In this document: positions 1-8,454 of the stretch, piece after piece
How the letters are laid out: each line of letters starts with the position of its first letter
Position numbering within the stretch: position 1 is the stretch's first letter
Assembly: GCF_030268965.1 (NCBI RefSeq)
Contig: NZ_BSSE01000001.1
Span: 259,796-323,795 of the forward strand
DNA length: 64,000 nucleotides
Direction: 5' to 3'
From: Microtetraspora sp. NBRC 16547
Lineage (GTDB): Bacteria > Actinomycetota > Actinomycetes > Streptosporangiales > Streptosporangiaceae
Program-made: the position numbers and the translations under genes
Notes under the pieces: generated by a model
Seen by the model: only the letters and a program-made list of their open reading frames with translations
What the model was told of the DNA's origin: nothing
Databases searched by the model: none

Positions 1-251
1 CGGGCATCGTCAACCCGCGACTGGCCGTGACGATGATCCTGCCCTCGGAGGTCGTCGCCGTGGCACCCCAGGAGCCCGCGTCGCTCTCGGACGACGCGAT
101 CCTCAAGGCCGATCCGCCGGACGAGCACGCCATCGGCGTGGCGGCGATCGTGGCGGGTGGAGCGCTCGGCGCGGCGGCGCTCACGGTCGTGGCGACCGTG
201 GTCCTCCCCTTGGGCCGCCGCAGGAGATGGCGACCCGGCGAGGCGAACTGA
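1..251 (+). CDS. mycP: Mycosin (type VII secretion-associated serine protease), C-terminal fragment
   Basis: This is the 3' end of a gene whose start lies before the window; the open frame begins at base 3. The fragment opens with a G-I-V-N-P-x-x-A-V segment, which corresponds to the conserved end of the subtilisin-like domain of mycosins. A Pro/Ala-rich linker follows, then one hydrophobic helix (about 24 residues, rich in Ala, Val and Gly) and an Arg-rich cytoplasmic tail. Mycosins are membrane-anchored proteases that are essential partners of the ESX secretion channel. The catalytic Asp, His and Ser lie outside the window. The assignment rests on the C-terminal pattern together with the adjacent eccB, eccD and eccC genes. 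Confidence 0.82.
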   Translation, partial: GIVNPRLAVTMILPSEVVAVAPQEPASLSDDAILKADPPDEHAIGVAAIVAGGALGAAALTVVATVVLPLGRRRRWRPGEAN

Positions 252-529
252 CCCAGCGGGCGGCGACGGAGGTCGGGAGCAGCGAGGACCCGAAATTGAC
301 CGAAATCAACCGAAGTCGCGGAGCCGTCGCGAGCTCGGCGGCGGACCGGCAGTAGGCCGGCAGTGGACCGGCAGCGGGCTCGGTATCGCTGACATCGCGG
401 ATACCCCTTATCGGCCGGTGTTTGTCAATTAGTCACCCGGAATCCGTGATGGCAGGGGGTTGATTTTGGTTGAATGTGACTTGATCATGACTGCCCTCAT
501 TGAACCGATACGGCCCGGAAGGAAGTTCG

Positions 530-2881
530 ATGGGCGATATACACCCCCTGCTGCCTGACGATCCAGAGCAGGTAGGCGGATACGCCCTCGTCGGGCGGCT
601 CGGTGAAGGACCCCGAGGTGTCACCTATCTGGGACGCCCCTCTCCGGAGGCGGCGGCGTCCGTCGTCAAGGTGATGCACGCCCGGCCGTCCGCCGACGCG
701 GAGGCCAGGGACCGGCTCGTCCAGGAACTGAGCGCGGCCAAGGGATTGTCCGGCTCCCACGCCGTCCCGCCGATCGAGGCGGGCTGGGTGGGCGACCAGC
801 CGTATGTGGTCCGCGGGTACGTCAAGGGAGCCTCCCTGCACGAGACCGTGCGGGACGGCGGGCCGCTGGAGGCCGACGCCCTGGAGCGCCTCGCCCTGGG
901 CACCCTCACCGCTCTCACCGCGGTCCACGCGGCCGGCCTGGTCCACCGGGGACTCACGCCGGACAACATCCTGATCGGGTCGGACGGCCCCCGGGTGTCC
1001 GACATCGGCATGGGAGAGGCCGTGGGCGCGTACCGCGCTCCCGAGCAGATCCGCGGCGAGCCCGGTGACGCACGGTCGGACCTCTTCTCCTGGGCGGCGT
1101 CCATCGCCTACGCCGCGACCGGACACGCCCCCGGCGCATCCGCCCCGGCCGCGGACACCCCGTCGGACCCTGCCGAGGACGGCGGGCCTTCACCTGAGAT
1201 GACCGTCAACGTGCGGGGCATCGCCGCCGCCATCGCCGCCGGCAGGGCGGGCGGTACGTCAGGCGGTACGGCCACCGGCGCGCCAGGTGACGCGGCGGGT
1301 GGCGCGGGCGGCGACCGGCCGGCCGGGGACGTGCCCGCTCTGGACGGCGTTCCGCAGCCGCTGCGGCGCGTCGTCCTCGCCTGCCTCTCCCCCGATCCGG
1401 CCGCCCGGCCCACCGCGCGGAACGCGATGCTGCGGCTGCTCGGCGAGGACGACGCCGCGGCCCCGTCCGCGGACGTCGCCGTACCCGCCGCGCCGCTGCC
1501 CGGCGCTCCCGTTGCGGGCGTCGTCCTCCCTGCGCAGCAGCACGGCCCGCAGCCGTTCCCCCGGCCGGAGGGCGGGCAGCCCTGGGGGCCGCCTCCGCCG
1601 CCCGGTTCCGCGTCTCCCGCTCCGGGCCCGCACGGGAACCCGATGGCGGCTCCCGGCCAGGTCTGGCAGGGCCCTCCCCAGCAGCAGCTGCCGCCGGCCG
1701 CGCCCGCGTGGGGGGCGCCCCCGATGCCCAACCAGGCCCCGCCCGTGCAGGGGACTGTCGGCGGGCCGGGTCGCCAGGATCAGCGCGCTCCGCTGCGCAA
1801 GGGTCCCTCCCTCGGGCTGGCGGCGTCCCTGGCCGCGGTCCTCGCGCTGTCCGTCGGCGGGGTGTGGGCCGCCGGTCACTACGCCGACACGAAGTCGTTC
1901 GACCGCGCGGCGGCCGAGGGGGCCGCTGAAGGGAAGCACAGCATGGCGGCGAGCCCCGCGGACACCATCCCGTCCGTGGGGACCACCGGCAAGCCGCAGC
2001 AGCCCCAGACCCAGGTGACCGTCCCGTGGGCGACCACTCCGGAGCCGGAGGCCACCGGCGTGTTTCCGCTGACGTTGCCCACCGACTGGGTGTCGGAGAA
2101 CCCCACACCCGACGTGGTCACGGTTCCGACGATCCCGAACATCCCGATGTCGCCGCCCCCCGTGCCGATCACACAGCCGACCACACAGCGGACGACGGAG
2201 AAGCCCACGGCCGCCCCGTCGCCGACGCGCAGCCACCGGGGCCGGCCCAACCGCACACCGTCGCCCACGCCCACGGCGACGCCTATCGAGACGCAGGAAC
2301 CGGCTCCCGACCCGACGACGCCGGCTCCCACGCACATCGTCACGAGGCGGCCCGATCCCACGCCGACGAAGACCGTGGCACCACCTCCCACGCCGACGAA
2401 GACCGTGGCACCGCCTCCCACCAGGAAGCCGGACCCCACGCCGACGAAGACCGCACCGCCTCCCACGCCGACGAAGACCGTGGCACCGCCTCCCACCAAG
2501 GCGCCGGAGCCGCCCGCGCAGAAGCCGGCGCCCCAGCCGGCCAGGAACCCGTACACGCCGGAGCAGGTCTGCAACTCCGGCGGTCACGGATCGGGCTACT
2601 ACGTCCAGCGGTCGGCAGGCTTCAACGGGGGCACGGTCTACCAGCTCTACAGCAACTCCTCCGGATACAACTGCGTGGTCGCCATGAAGACGGCGGACGT
2701 CGGTAAGGCCACCCAGGTCTGGGCCAAGCTGGAGATCCAGGGCGGCGGCAGCTCGAGCGACGGCGGGGCCTTCCAGTACTACGCCGGTCCGGTGATGCTG
2801 TCCGGAAAGGGCAAGTGCGTGCGCTTCTCCGGTGGCGGCGACGGCGGCAGCACCGGCGGCGACTGGGCGAACTGCGGGTGA
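530..2881 (+). CDS. Membrane pseudokinase (Ser/Thr-kinase-like) with SapA-like extracellular domain
   Basis: A 783-residue protein. Residues about 18-205 form a Hanks-type kinase fold: the beta-3 lysine is K47, the Asn of the catalytic loop is N146, the metal-binding motif reads D158-I-G, and an APE motif sits at 170-172. The catalytic loop reads H139-R-G141, so the catalytic Asp of HRD is Gly, and the Gly-rich loop is degenerate. This predicts a pseudokinase. A Pro-rich linker leads to one membrane helix (about 427-447), then a Thr/Pro repeat stalk, then a domain of about 105 residues with four cysteines that resembles the spore-associated protein A family. The ATG at 530 is chosen over 500 because GGAAGGA lies 6-7 bases upstream of it. 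Its place between mycP and eccB suggests a signalling or structural role in type VII secretion. Confidence 0.85.
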   Translation: MGDIHPLLPDDPEQVGGYALVGRLGEGPRGVTYLGRPSPEAAASVVKVMHARPSADAEARDRLVQELSAAKGLSGSHAVPPIEAGWVGDQPYVVRGYVKGASLHETVRDGGPLEADALERLALGTLTALTAVHAAGLVHRGLTPDNILIGSDGPRVSDIGMGEAVGAYRAPEQIRGEPGDARSDLFSWAASIAYAATGHAPGASAPAADTPSDPAEDGGPSPEMTVNVRGIAAAIAAGRAGGTSGGTATGAPGDAAGGAGGDRPAGDVPALDGVPQPLRRVVLACLSPDPAARPTARNAMLRLLGEDDAAAPSADVAVPAAPLPGAPVAGVVLPAQQHGPQPFPRPEGGQPWGPPPPPGSASPAPGPHGNPMAAPGQVWQGPPQQQLPPAAPAWGAPPMPNQAPPVQGTVGGPGRQDQRAPLRKGPSLGLAASLAAVLALSVGGVWAAGHYADTKSFDRAAAEGAAEGKHSMAASPADTIPSVGTTGKPQQPQTQVTVPWATTPEPEATGVFPLTLPTDWVSENPTPDVVTVPTIPNIPMSPPPVPITQPTTQRTTEKPTAAPSPTRSHRGRPNRTPSPTPTATPIETQEPAPDPTTPAPTHIVTRRPDPTPTKTVAPPPTPTKTVAPPPTRKPDPTPTKTAPPPTPTKTVAPPPTKAPEPPAQKPAPQPARNPYTPEQVCNSGGHGSGYYVQRSAGFNGGTVYQLYSNSSGYNCVVAMKTADVGKATQVWAKLEIQGGGSSSDGGAFQYYAGPVMLSGKGKCVRFSGGGDGGSTGGDWANCG
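2356..2510 (+). repeat. Thr/Pro stalk repeat in the pseudokinase
   Basis: Imperfect tandem copies of a unit encoding T-P-T-K-T-V-A-P-P-P. They form the extracellular stalk between the membrane helix and the SapA-like domain. Copy number of such units usually varies between strains. Confidence 0.8.
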
Positions 2882-3030
2882 TCGCCCATCCCGGATGAGC
2901 CCGGCGGATCCCGTACGAGGCGCGGCGGCCACGATGATCGTGACCGCCGCGCCTCCGGCCGTCCTGACCGGAGAGAATCGGAGGCTCCGGCGAACCGCCC
3001 TGATCACCCGCCTCGGGAGAACGGACTGGG

Positions 3031-4449
3031 ATGCAGACCCGTAAGGATCTCTATCAGGCACATCGGCTGATGATGCAGCGCCTGGGCATGGCCCTGCTGC
3101 AGGCGGAGCCGGACGTGCCGGAGTCGCCGATGCGCAGGCACAGCGTCGCGACGTTCTCGGGCGTCCTGGTCGCGATCCTCGTCCTGGCGATCTTCGGGAT
3201 CTGGGGGCTGCTCAAGCCGGGCGGCGCGACCAACCTGACCGAGCCCGGCCAACTGCTCGTCGAGGAGGAGAGCGGCGCCACCTACGTCTTCAGCGAGCCC
3301 GGGGACACGCTGCTCCCCGTCGCCAACTACGTCTCGGCGCGCCTGCTGCTCGACAGCGCGAACGTGACAACGCGCACCGTGTCGGCGGCCTCGCTCGCGA
3401 AGTTCGACCGCGGTCCGCTCGTGGGCATCCCCGGAGCGCCGAACTCCCTCCCCGCCTCCGAGAGCCTGGTCCGCGGCCCCTGGTCGGCCTGCGTGACCGA
3501 GGCGACCGACGCCGCCGGGTCGCACACGGCGTACGTGACCCTGGTGGGTGGCAGGGACGTCGGGGGCCGGGCGATCGGCGGGGACGCCATGGTCGTCGAG
3601 GACGGCCGGCAGGAGTGGCTGATCTGGGGCGACCAGCGGCTGCGCGTCACCGGTGGCGGCGCCCGCGCGCTGCTCGGCGCGAACCCCAGGACGGTGCCGG
3701 CTGCCTGGCTCAACGCCATCCCGGAAGGGCCCGGCTTCCGCGGCCCGGACGTCCCCGAGCGCGGGCGCAAGGTCCGCGGGCCGGACGGCCGGAGCGCCGT
3801 GGTCGGCCAGGTGTTCACGGTCCCGCCGATCGCCGGGAGCCCCGCCCGGTGGTACGTCCTCCTCCGTGACGGGCTCGCCCCGATCTCCATCACCCAGGCG
3901 CGCCTGCTGCTGGAGGACCCCGAGAGCAAGAGGCAGGCGTACGGCAGTCGGCCGGTGAAGCCCATCGAGATCGACGCGGCCACGGCGAACGGCGCCCCCG
4001 CGTCGGGGACCGACCTGACCGTCGCCGGGCTGCCCACCGAGATGCCGGAGATCATCACTCCGGACGTGTCCGCGCCGCTGTGCGCCGTCTACGCCGACAG
4101 CCAGGCCGGGTCCGCCCGAGCCCGGCTCACGATCGGCAGCGGGATGGAGATCCCGGTCCCCCCGACGAGCGGCGACCAGGAGCATTTCGACCAGGTGCTG
4201 CTCCCGCCCGGCGGAGCGGCCGTGGCGGGGGTGCTGCCCGGTGACGGCCAGCTTTCGGCGGTCCACACCTACTCGCTGATCACCGACCAGGGGCGCCGGT
4301 TCGCCGTCGCGTCCGCCGATCTGCTCGCCAAGCTCGGCTACGAGCTCTCGGACGTCACGCCGGTGCCCACGCAGATCCTCCACCTGATCCCCGAGGGCCC
4401 CGTGCTCGACCCCGCCGCCGCCAGGAAACCCCTGCAGTACGGCCAGTGA
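3031..4449 (+). CDS. eccB: Type VII secretion protein EccB
   Basis: A 472-residue membrane protein of normal EccB length. It has an N-terminal cytoplasmic segment starting M-Q-T-R-K-D-L-Y-Q-A-H-R, which is typical of EccB, then one membrane helix at about 40-61 and a large external domain. The Pro-Gly-Gln-Leu-Leu-Val plus S-A-R-L-L-L segments after the helix match the conserved start of the family's periplasmic repeats. EccB is a core subunit of the ESX membrane channel. It follows the pseudokinase by 149 bases on the same strand and is probably transcribed with it. The protein ends in P-L-Q-Y-G-Q, and another protein of this locus (13572-14321) ends in P-L-P-Y-G-Q. Confidence 0.93.
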   Translation: MQTRKDLYQAHRLMMQRLGMALLQAEPDVPESPMRRHSVATFSGVLVAILVLAIFGIWGLLKPGGATNLTEPGQLLVEEESGATYVFSEPGDTLLPVANYVSARLLLDSANVTTRTVSAASLAKFDRGPLVGIPGAPNSLPASESLVRGPWSACVTEATDAAGSHTAYVTLVGGRDVGGRAIGGDAMVVEDGRQEWLIWGDQRLRVTGGGARALLGANPRTVPAAWLNAIPEGPGFRGPDVPERGRKVRGPDGRSAVVGQVFTVPPIAGSPARWYVLLRDGLAPISITQARLLLEDPESKRQAYGSRPVKPIEIDAATANGAPASGTDLTVAGLPTEMPEIITPDVSAPLCAVYADSQAGSARARLTIGSGMEIPVPPTSGDQEHFDQVLLPPGGAAVAGVLPGDGQLSAVHTYSLITDQGRRFAVASADLLAKLGYELSDVTPVPTQILHLIPEGPVLDPAAARKPLQYGQ

Positions 4450-4543
4450 CAGTGCGACCGGTGACTGGGACCGGTGACCAGGCCCGCCGGCGGCGGTAGG
4501 TCCGGATGCCGAGGGGTCGCCCGCTTCGGCCTGCGGTTCGTAC

Positions 4544-5248
4544 CTACCGATAATTCGACGGCATCCGGATGTCCTGCCTGAGCCCGGCGTCCTTGGTGTG
4601 CTTCAGGAAGGCGCTGGAGAAGTCGGCACCCTGCTGGGGCAGCGCCTTCATGCTGGGGAAGAGTTCCCCCGTCTGCGAACTCAGCGAGTTCACCAGCGCG
4701 ATGACTCCGGTGAGCGTGAAAATGGCCCTGCCCTGCTTCTCCAGGAGGCCTTTGAGTAAGGTCGCCAGGTCGGCCAGCGCCGTGCTCGAGGCGATCCGGA
4801 CGGCCAGCTTGGACGGTGGGTAGGCGAGGCACAGGTACTGGATCGCGGCCAAGCTGGCCAGCACGCCTGCCACGACGACGCAGACGATGGCGCCGACATG
4901 GTAGAGCCGGGCGCTCTGGTCGAGGGAGTCACCCGCCGCGTCGTGGTTCTTCTTGAGCTGGTCGATCCCCTCGACAAACGCGTCCACGGTGGAGGTGAAG
5001 GTCGAATGCGCCGGCCCCTCCCATTTGTCCTTGATCGAGTCCCGCAACCGGACGATCTCGTTCTTGAGTTGGTCGAGGTCGATGCGCCACATCTCCGCCC
5101 CGGCGGCCATGGCCTGCGGATTCGAGAGGAACGACGTCATCATGAGGACGATGGTCTTGGCGACCGGGTATTCCCACAGCAACGTCGCCGCACCGGCCGC
5201 CACCGCCGTCGAGTCCATGTACAGCATCGTGTCGTTCTCGTAAGCCAC
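4544..5248 (-). CDS. WXG-like membrane protein of the type VII locus
   Basis: A 234-residue protein, last gene of the minus-strand operon that begins at 11271. Residues about 50-115 form a helical hairpin with W76-E-G78 at the turn, as in WXG100 proteins. One clear membrane helix follows at about 118-140 and a second hydrophobic stretch at about 180-197. The start is GTG at 5248 behind a GAGGA site. The overall layout (WXG-like hairpin, then one or two membrane helices, then a short tail) is shared with the proteins at 13572-14321 and 19927-20943 in this locus. The tail here shows no recognisable toxin motifs. A role as substrate or channel accessory is inferred. Confidence 0.75.
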   Translation of the reverse strand: MAYENDTMLYMDSTAVAAGAATLLWEYPVAKTIVLMMTSFLSNPQAMAAGAEMWRIDLDQLKNEIVRLRDSIKDKWEGPAHSTFTSTVDAFVEGIDQLKKNHDAAGDSLDQSARLYHVGAIVCVVVAGVLASLAAIQYLCLAYPPSKLAVRIASSTALADLATLLKGLLEKQGRAIFTLTGVIALVNSLSSQTGELFPSMKALPQQGADFSSAFLKHTKDAGLRQDIRMPSNYR

Positions 5249-5289
5249 GAGCGGCGTCCTCTTTCTGCGGTGGTGTTACCTGATGGTTC

Positions 5290-6471
5290 TCAGCCGATGT
5301 GACCGACCACTGGGGGCGCCACATCGTCGTCGGCGCCCCAGTCGTCCTCGTTGCCGGAGAGGTACTTCGGCTTCTCCCTCTCGCGTTCCTGCCCCCCGGC
5401 GGCGCCCCCGCCCATCGGCGGCGCGTACACCGGCGGGCCGCCCGTTCCCGCAGCGCGCGCGCCGACCGCCGTCCCCGTGCCTGTGCCCGTGCCCGTGCCC
5501 GCAGCGCGCGCGCCGACCGCCGTCCCCGTGCCCGTGCCCGTGCCCGTGCCCGTTCCGGACCCGGAGTAGCCGGATCCACCGGTGGTCGTGCCCGTGTCGG
5601 CTCCCTGCCAGGTCGGGCCGCCGGTTCCTCCTGGACCTCCGGGAGGCTGCCATTGCGGGGTCGACGGAGCGTTCGGGTCGAATCCCGCGAGCCGCGTGCT
5701 CGGATCGGTCACGGACGGGGTGTTCAGCCCACCGGTGTCCTTGTCGGGGAGACCGGTTCCCGCTGAGCCGAGATCCGGCTGCGTGACGCGGGGATCGGGC
5801 AGGCCGCCGGTGCCGTTCGTTCCAGGCGATCCGGGCAATTTGGTGTCCGGCTTCGGCATATCGCCCAAGCCGGAACCGCCACCCGGCCCTCCGGTCCCCC
5901 CGCCCGTTCCCGTGCCCAGATCACCGCTCCCCAGATCCGGCTTGGTCCCGAGCCCCCCTGGATCCAGGTTCCCCAGATCCGGCTTGGTCCCGAGACCTCC
6001 GGGCCCCAGGCCCCCCAGATCCGGCTTGGTCCCGAGACCTCCAGGACCCAGGCCTCCAGGACCCAGGCCTCCAGGACCCAGGCCTCCAGGACCCAGGCCT
6101 CCGGGGCCCAGGTCTCCGGGGCCGGACAGGTCCTTGATCTCCTTGGTGTTGTTGGACCGGTCGTAGTTGTCGTCCATGGCCGCGAGTGCCTCCTGCCAGG
6201 TCTCCAGCGCGTCCCGGGCTTCCGAGAGAGCCTTCGCGGCGGCCTTGCGCGCGCTGTCGTGCGCCATGGCGAGACCGATGCCCATGACGCCGAACCCCGG
6301 GAAACCGATCTCGATCGAACCGGTCACCGTCGAGATGTCCCCCAAAGCGGGAGCGTGGCCGCCGAACTGCTTGCCGAGGTCCGCCACCACTCCCTTTTCC
6401 CTCGGGAACTTGATCTCACCGCTGTTCATCAGGTCGGCGGCACTCGGCAGCGACGGGTTGGAGGAACTCAT
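5290..6471 (-). CDS. Gly/Pro-rich type VII-associated protein with C-terminal W-PPV tag
   Basis: A 393-residue protein. The first 115 residues are predicted helical, with an Ala-rich segment (E-A-R-D-A-L-E-T-W) that could be half of a WXG-like hairpin. The remainder is low complexity: L-G-P-G-G repeats, L-G-T-K-P-D repeats and Gly-Thr runs. The C-terminus ends in an acidic D-D-W segment followed by A-P-P-V-V-G, an ending also found in the two PPE-like proteins encoded just upstream. The ATG at 6471 has GGAAGG six bases before it. It is probably a secreted or surface-exposed partner or substrate of the ESX system. No enzyme motif is visible. Confidence 0.75.
   Translation of the reverse strand: MSSSNPSLPSAADLMNSGEIKFPREKGVVADLGKQFGGHAPALGDISTVTGSIEIGFPGFGVMGIGLAMAHDSARKAAAKALSEARDALETWQEALAAMDDNYDRSNNTKEIKDLSGPGDLGPGGLGPGGLGPGGLGPGGLGPGGLGTKPDLGGLGPGGLGTKPDLGNLDPGGLGTKPDLGSGDLGTGTGGGTGGPGGGSGLGDMPKPDTKLPGSPGTNGTGGLPDPRVTQPDLGSAGTGLPDKDTGGLNTPSVTDPSTRLAGFDPNAPSTPQWQPPGGPGGTGGPTWQGADTGTTTGGSGYSGSGTGTGTGTGTGTAVGARAAGTGTGTGTGTAVGARAAGTGGPPVYAPPMGGGAAGGQEREREKPKYLSGNEDDWGADDDVAPPVVGHIG
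5450..5551. repeat. 51-base tandem duplication in the Gly-rich gene
   Basis: Two nearly identical 51-base units (one base different) encode G-T-G-T-G-T runs plus A-V-G-A-R-A-A. They lie inside the minus-strand gene 5290-6471. Confidence 0.85.
6037..6112. repeat. 15-base tandem repeats (L-G-P-G-G units)
   Basis: At least four consecutive near-perfect 15-base units within the gene 5290-6471, each encoding one L-G-P-G-G pentapeptide. Further diverged copies flank them. Confidence 0.85.
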
Positions 6472-6492
6472 ATGCGCGCCTTCCGCTGTTCG

Positions 6493-7839
6493 CTACGTCA
6501 CGATCGGGGGAGTGGCGGTGCCGCCGTGGCCCCAGACTTCGTCGTCTTCCGTGAGCCAGGTGTCGTTCTCGCGGTCCGCCTGCTCCTCGCGGCCCCGTCC
6601 GCCATGCGAGGCGGGCATCACCATGCCGTTCGCGCCCGGCCGGCCCGCGCCCGCACCCGCGCCCGCGCCACGGGCTCCCGTACGCGGGGAGGTCGCCCCG
6701 CCGCCGGACATGCCTCCGGATCTGCCGCCGGACATGCCGTCGTACGCCGGAACGATCCCCGTGGAGCCCCCTCCGAAGGCGCCGGAGCCGGTGGAGCCGC
6801 CAGAACTGGGGAGGCCACCACTGGAAGGGCCGGTGAGCGAGGTTCCCGGTGGCGTGAGCGTCCCCGGACCGTTGTATCCGGCGAGATCGGCCGTGCCCGG
6901 TCCGTTCCCCGGTCCGTTCCCCGACCCGGTCCCCCATCCCGTTCCGGCCCCCGGTCCCGTCTCTGGAAGTCCGCCACCGGTCGCGCCTCCGTTCCAGCCG
7001 CTTCCCCCGGAACCTCCCGTGGACGGGCCGAGAACGGATGGTGTCACCCCGTCCGTGCCGGGGCCGGTGAGCCCCAGGTCGCGGGAGTTCAGCCCCGTCC
7101 CCGTCATGCCGTCCACTTTGGGCATCGACGGGTTCGGTGCCGACGGCATGCCTCCTGGTCCGGAGAAACCCGGGAGGGTGCCGTTCGGGCCCCCTGGCAT
7201 CGTGACGGTGACCTTGTCCGGGTCGAATCCGGTGGGCGTGTAGACGGGCAGGTCGATCGCGTTCGGATCGGGCAGCGCCAGCTGGACCTCGGAGGGAAGC
7301 GCGGCATAATGCTTGACGATCAGCTTGTTGACCTCCCTCAGGTGGTTCACCGCGCGCTTTTCCACTCGCTGGATGCCATAGAACGGAATCGCGTCGGCCC
7401 AGTCCATGTCGTGATCGGAGCGCGAGTCCTCGAACCTCTTGACCACGACGTTCCGTTGCGCCCAGACGAGAGTCTCGGCGTAGTCCTGGAGCGTCCGTCC
7501 GATCTGCCCCAGCTTGGCAGCGAGCTCCCGCGCGCTCGCGTGCAGGCTCCGCAACTGCTTCTGCGTTTCGACGGCCACCGGGCCTCGGTAGTTCTCCGCC
7601 AGCGCGACGGCGGCGCTTTTGACGTGCCCGGCGAAGTCCTCGAGCAGCGTCTGGGCGGCGCAGTAGTACTGCCCGGCCCTCCGCACCGTGTTCGGTTCGG
7701 TGTCGTCGACCCAGTTCTTGATCTTGTTGATGTTGGAGTGAAGTGCGGCCGACAACCAGTCGGTGGGGAGCTCGACGTCCTCGGTCGGAGCGATCCCCAT
7801 CTCTTTCAGTTTCATGGACTTCGGTGTCGGACTCGTCAT
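6493..7839 (-). CDS. PPE-like type VII secretion protein, copy 2
   Basis: A 448-residue protein. The N-terminal 180 residues are helical, with a WXG-like turn where Trp is replaced: Y84-R-G86 followed by P-V-A-V-E-x-Q-K. This region aligns throughout with the protein at 8455-10032 (W-K-G-P-A-A-V-E-V-Q-K). Both proteins also share a later L-x-x-L-P-x-x-V segment. The C-terminal half is Gly/Pro-rich, and the protein ends with D-D-E-V-W then T-P-P-I. The ATG at 7839 has GGAG six bases upstream. It follows its small partner gene (7851-8378) by 11 bases, forming one of two duplicated pairs. It is likely a secreted PPE-like substrate; function unknown. Confidence 0.78.
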   Translation of the reverse strand: MTSPTPKSMKLKEMGIAPTEDVELPTDWLSAALHSNINKIKNWVDDTEPNTVRRAGQYYCAAQTLLEDFAGHVKSAAVALAENYRGPVAVETQKQLRSLHASARELAAKLGQIGRTLQDYAETLVWAQRNVVVKRFEDSRSDHDMDWADAIPFYGIQRVEKRAVNHLREVNKLIVKHYAALPSEVQLALPDPNAIDLPVYTPTGFDPDKVTVTMPGGPNGTLPGFSGPGGMPSAPNPSMPKVDGMTGTGLNSRDLGLTGPGTDGVTPSVLGPSTGGSGGSGWNGGATGGGLPETGPGAGTGWGTGSGNGPGNGPGTADLAGYNGPGTLTPPGTSLTGPSSGGLPSSGGSTGSGAFGGGSTGIVPAYDGMSGGRSGGMSGGGATSPRTGARGAGAGAGAGRPGANGMVMPASHGGRGREEQADRENDTWLTEDDEVWGHGGTATPPIVT

Positions 7840-7850
7840 CGTGAACTCCG

Positions 7851-8378
7851 TCAGACCTCGCGCGGTACGTGGGCTCCATTGGCCTGTTCCGCCTTGTCAA
7901 AGCTTTCGACCATCTCCAGCAGCGTCTCGGCCATGGCGTCGGCCCGCATGACCACATCCGCGTACGCGCCGCTTCCCGCCTGCAGGCGGTCGCCGCCCGG
8001 GGAACCTCTCCTGTCCCCGTCCCGTTTGATCGCGCCCTCCCCGATGAGCAGGCCGTACGCCGTCCCCATCGTCGACGCGAAGTTCTGCGCCGCCTGCCAC
8101 TTCCCGAGATGCTCGTCACTGATCGCGCACTGCAGCCGCAGGTCCGGCAGCGATCCCGCTCCGGCCGGAGGCCCGGGAAGTGGCGGCGGAGTGTCCCCCT
8201 TGGCGAACGCCACCGCTCTGGCGGGCGGCGCCGTCGCGGTGATCAACGGTTCCAGGGCCTTCCGCAGGTCACCCGCGATCCGCTTGATCTCCGTACGGTT
8301 GAGTTCCGGGTAGCCCGATCCGCCGACGTCGTCCTTCTCGGAGAGGCCGGGCCAGTCGGGGTCGTGTTCAGGCGACAT
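7851..8378 (-). CDS. Small helical partner of the PPE-like protein, copy 2
   Basis: A 175-residue protein of unknown function. It starts with a D-P-D-W-P-G-L motif and has a helical C-terminal half. It is similar in order and sequence to the product of 10044-10466 (D-P-K-W-P-G-L, then I-R/K-x-I-A-G-x-L, then L-G-x-W-x-x-A-Q, then a helix of Ala and Met). Each of these two genes sits directly upstream of a PPE-like gene, so the pair acts as a duplicated module. The ATG at 8378 is preferred because AGGAAGG lies five bases before it; a GTG at 8384 overlaps that site. A chaperone or heterodimer-partner role is inferred from the PE/PPE-like arrangement. Confidence 0.72.
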   Translation of the reverse strand: MSPEHDPDWPGLSEKDDVGGSGYPELNRTEIKRIAGDLRKALEPLITATAPPARAVAFAKGDTPPPLPGPPAGAGSLPDLRLQCAISDEHLGKWQAAQNFASTMGTAYGLLIGEGAIKRDGDRRGSPGGDRLQAGSGAYADVVMRADAMAETLLEMVESFDKAEQANGAHVPREV

Positions 8379-8454
8379 GCGCACCTTCCTGGTCTGGTTG
8401 AAGCTAGGTCGTGTTCCGTGGATCCTCAGTACGGCGAAGATCCACGGACACTCT

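Noticed and set aside
1259-3061. 600-codon minus-strand open frame opposite the pseudokinase
   Set aside because: It is an antisense shadow of a Pro/Gly/Thr-rich gene; its composition is Arg/Gly-rich with no domain pattern and no ribosome site.
4494-4549. CGGTAGGT/ACCTACCG inverted repeat between eccB and the convergent gene as a terminator
   Set aside because: The 40-base spacer is too long and the right arm enters the last codons of the minus-strand gene; a chance match is likely.
6167-8313. Plus-strand Pro-rich and Arg-rich frames opposite the secretion operon
   Set aside because: They mirror the Gly-rich tails of the minus-strand genes, which have ribosome sites, WXG-like turns and an operon context.
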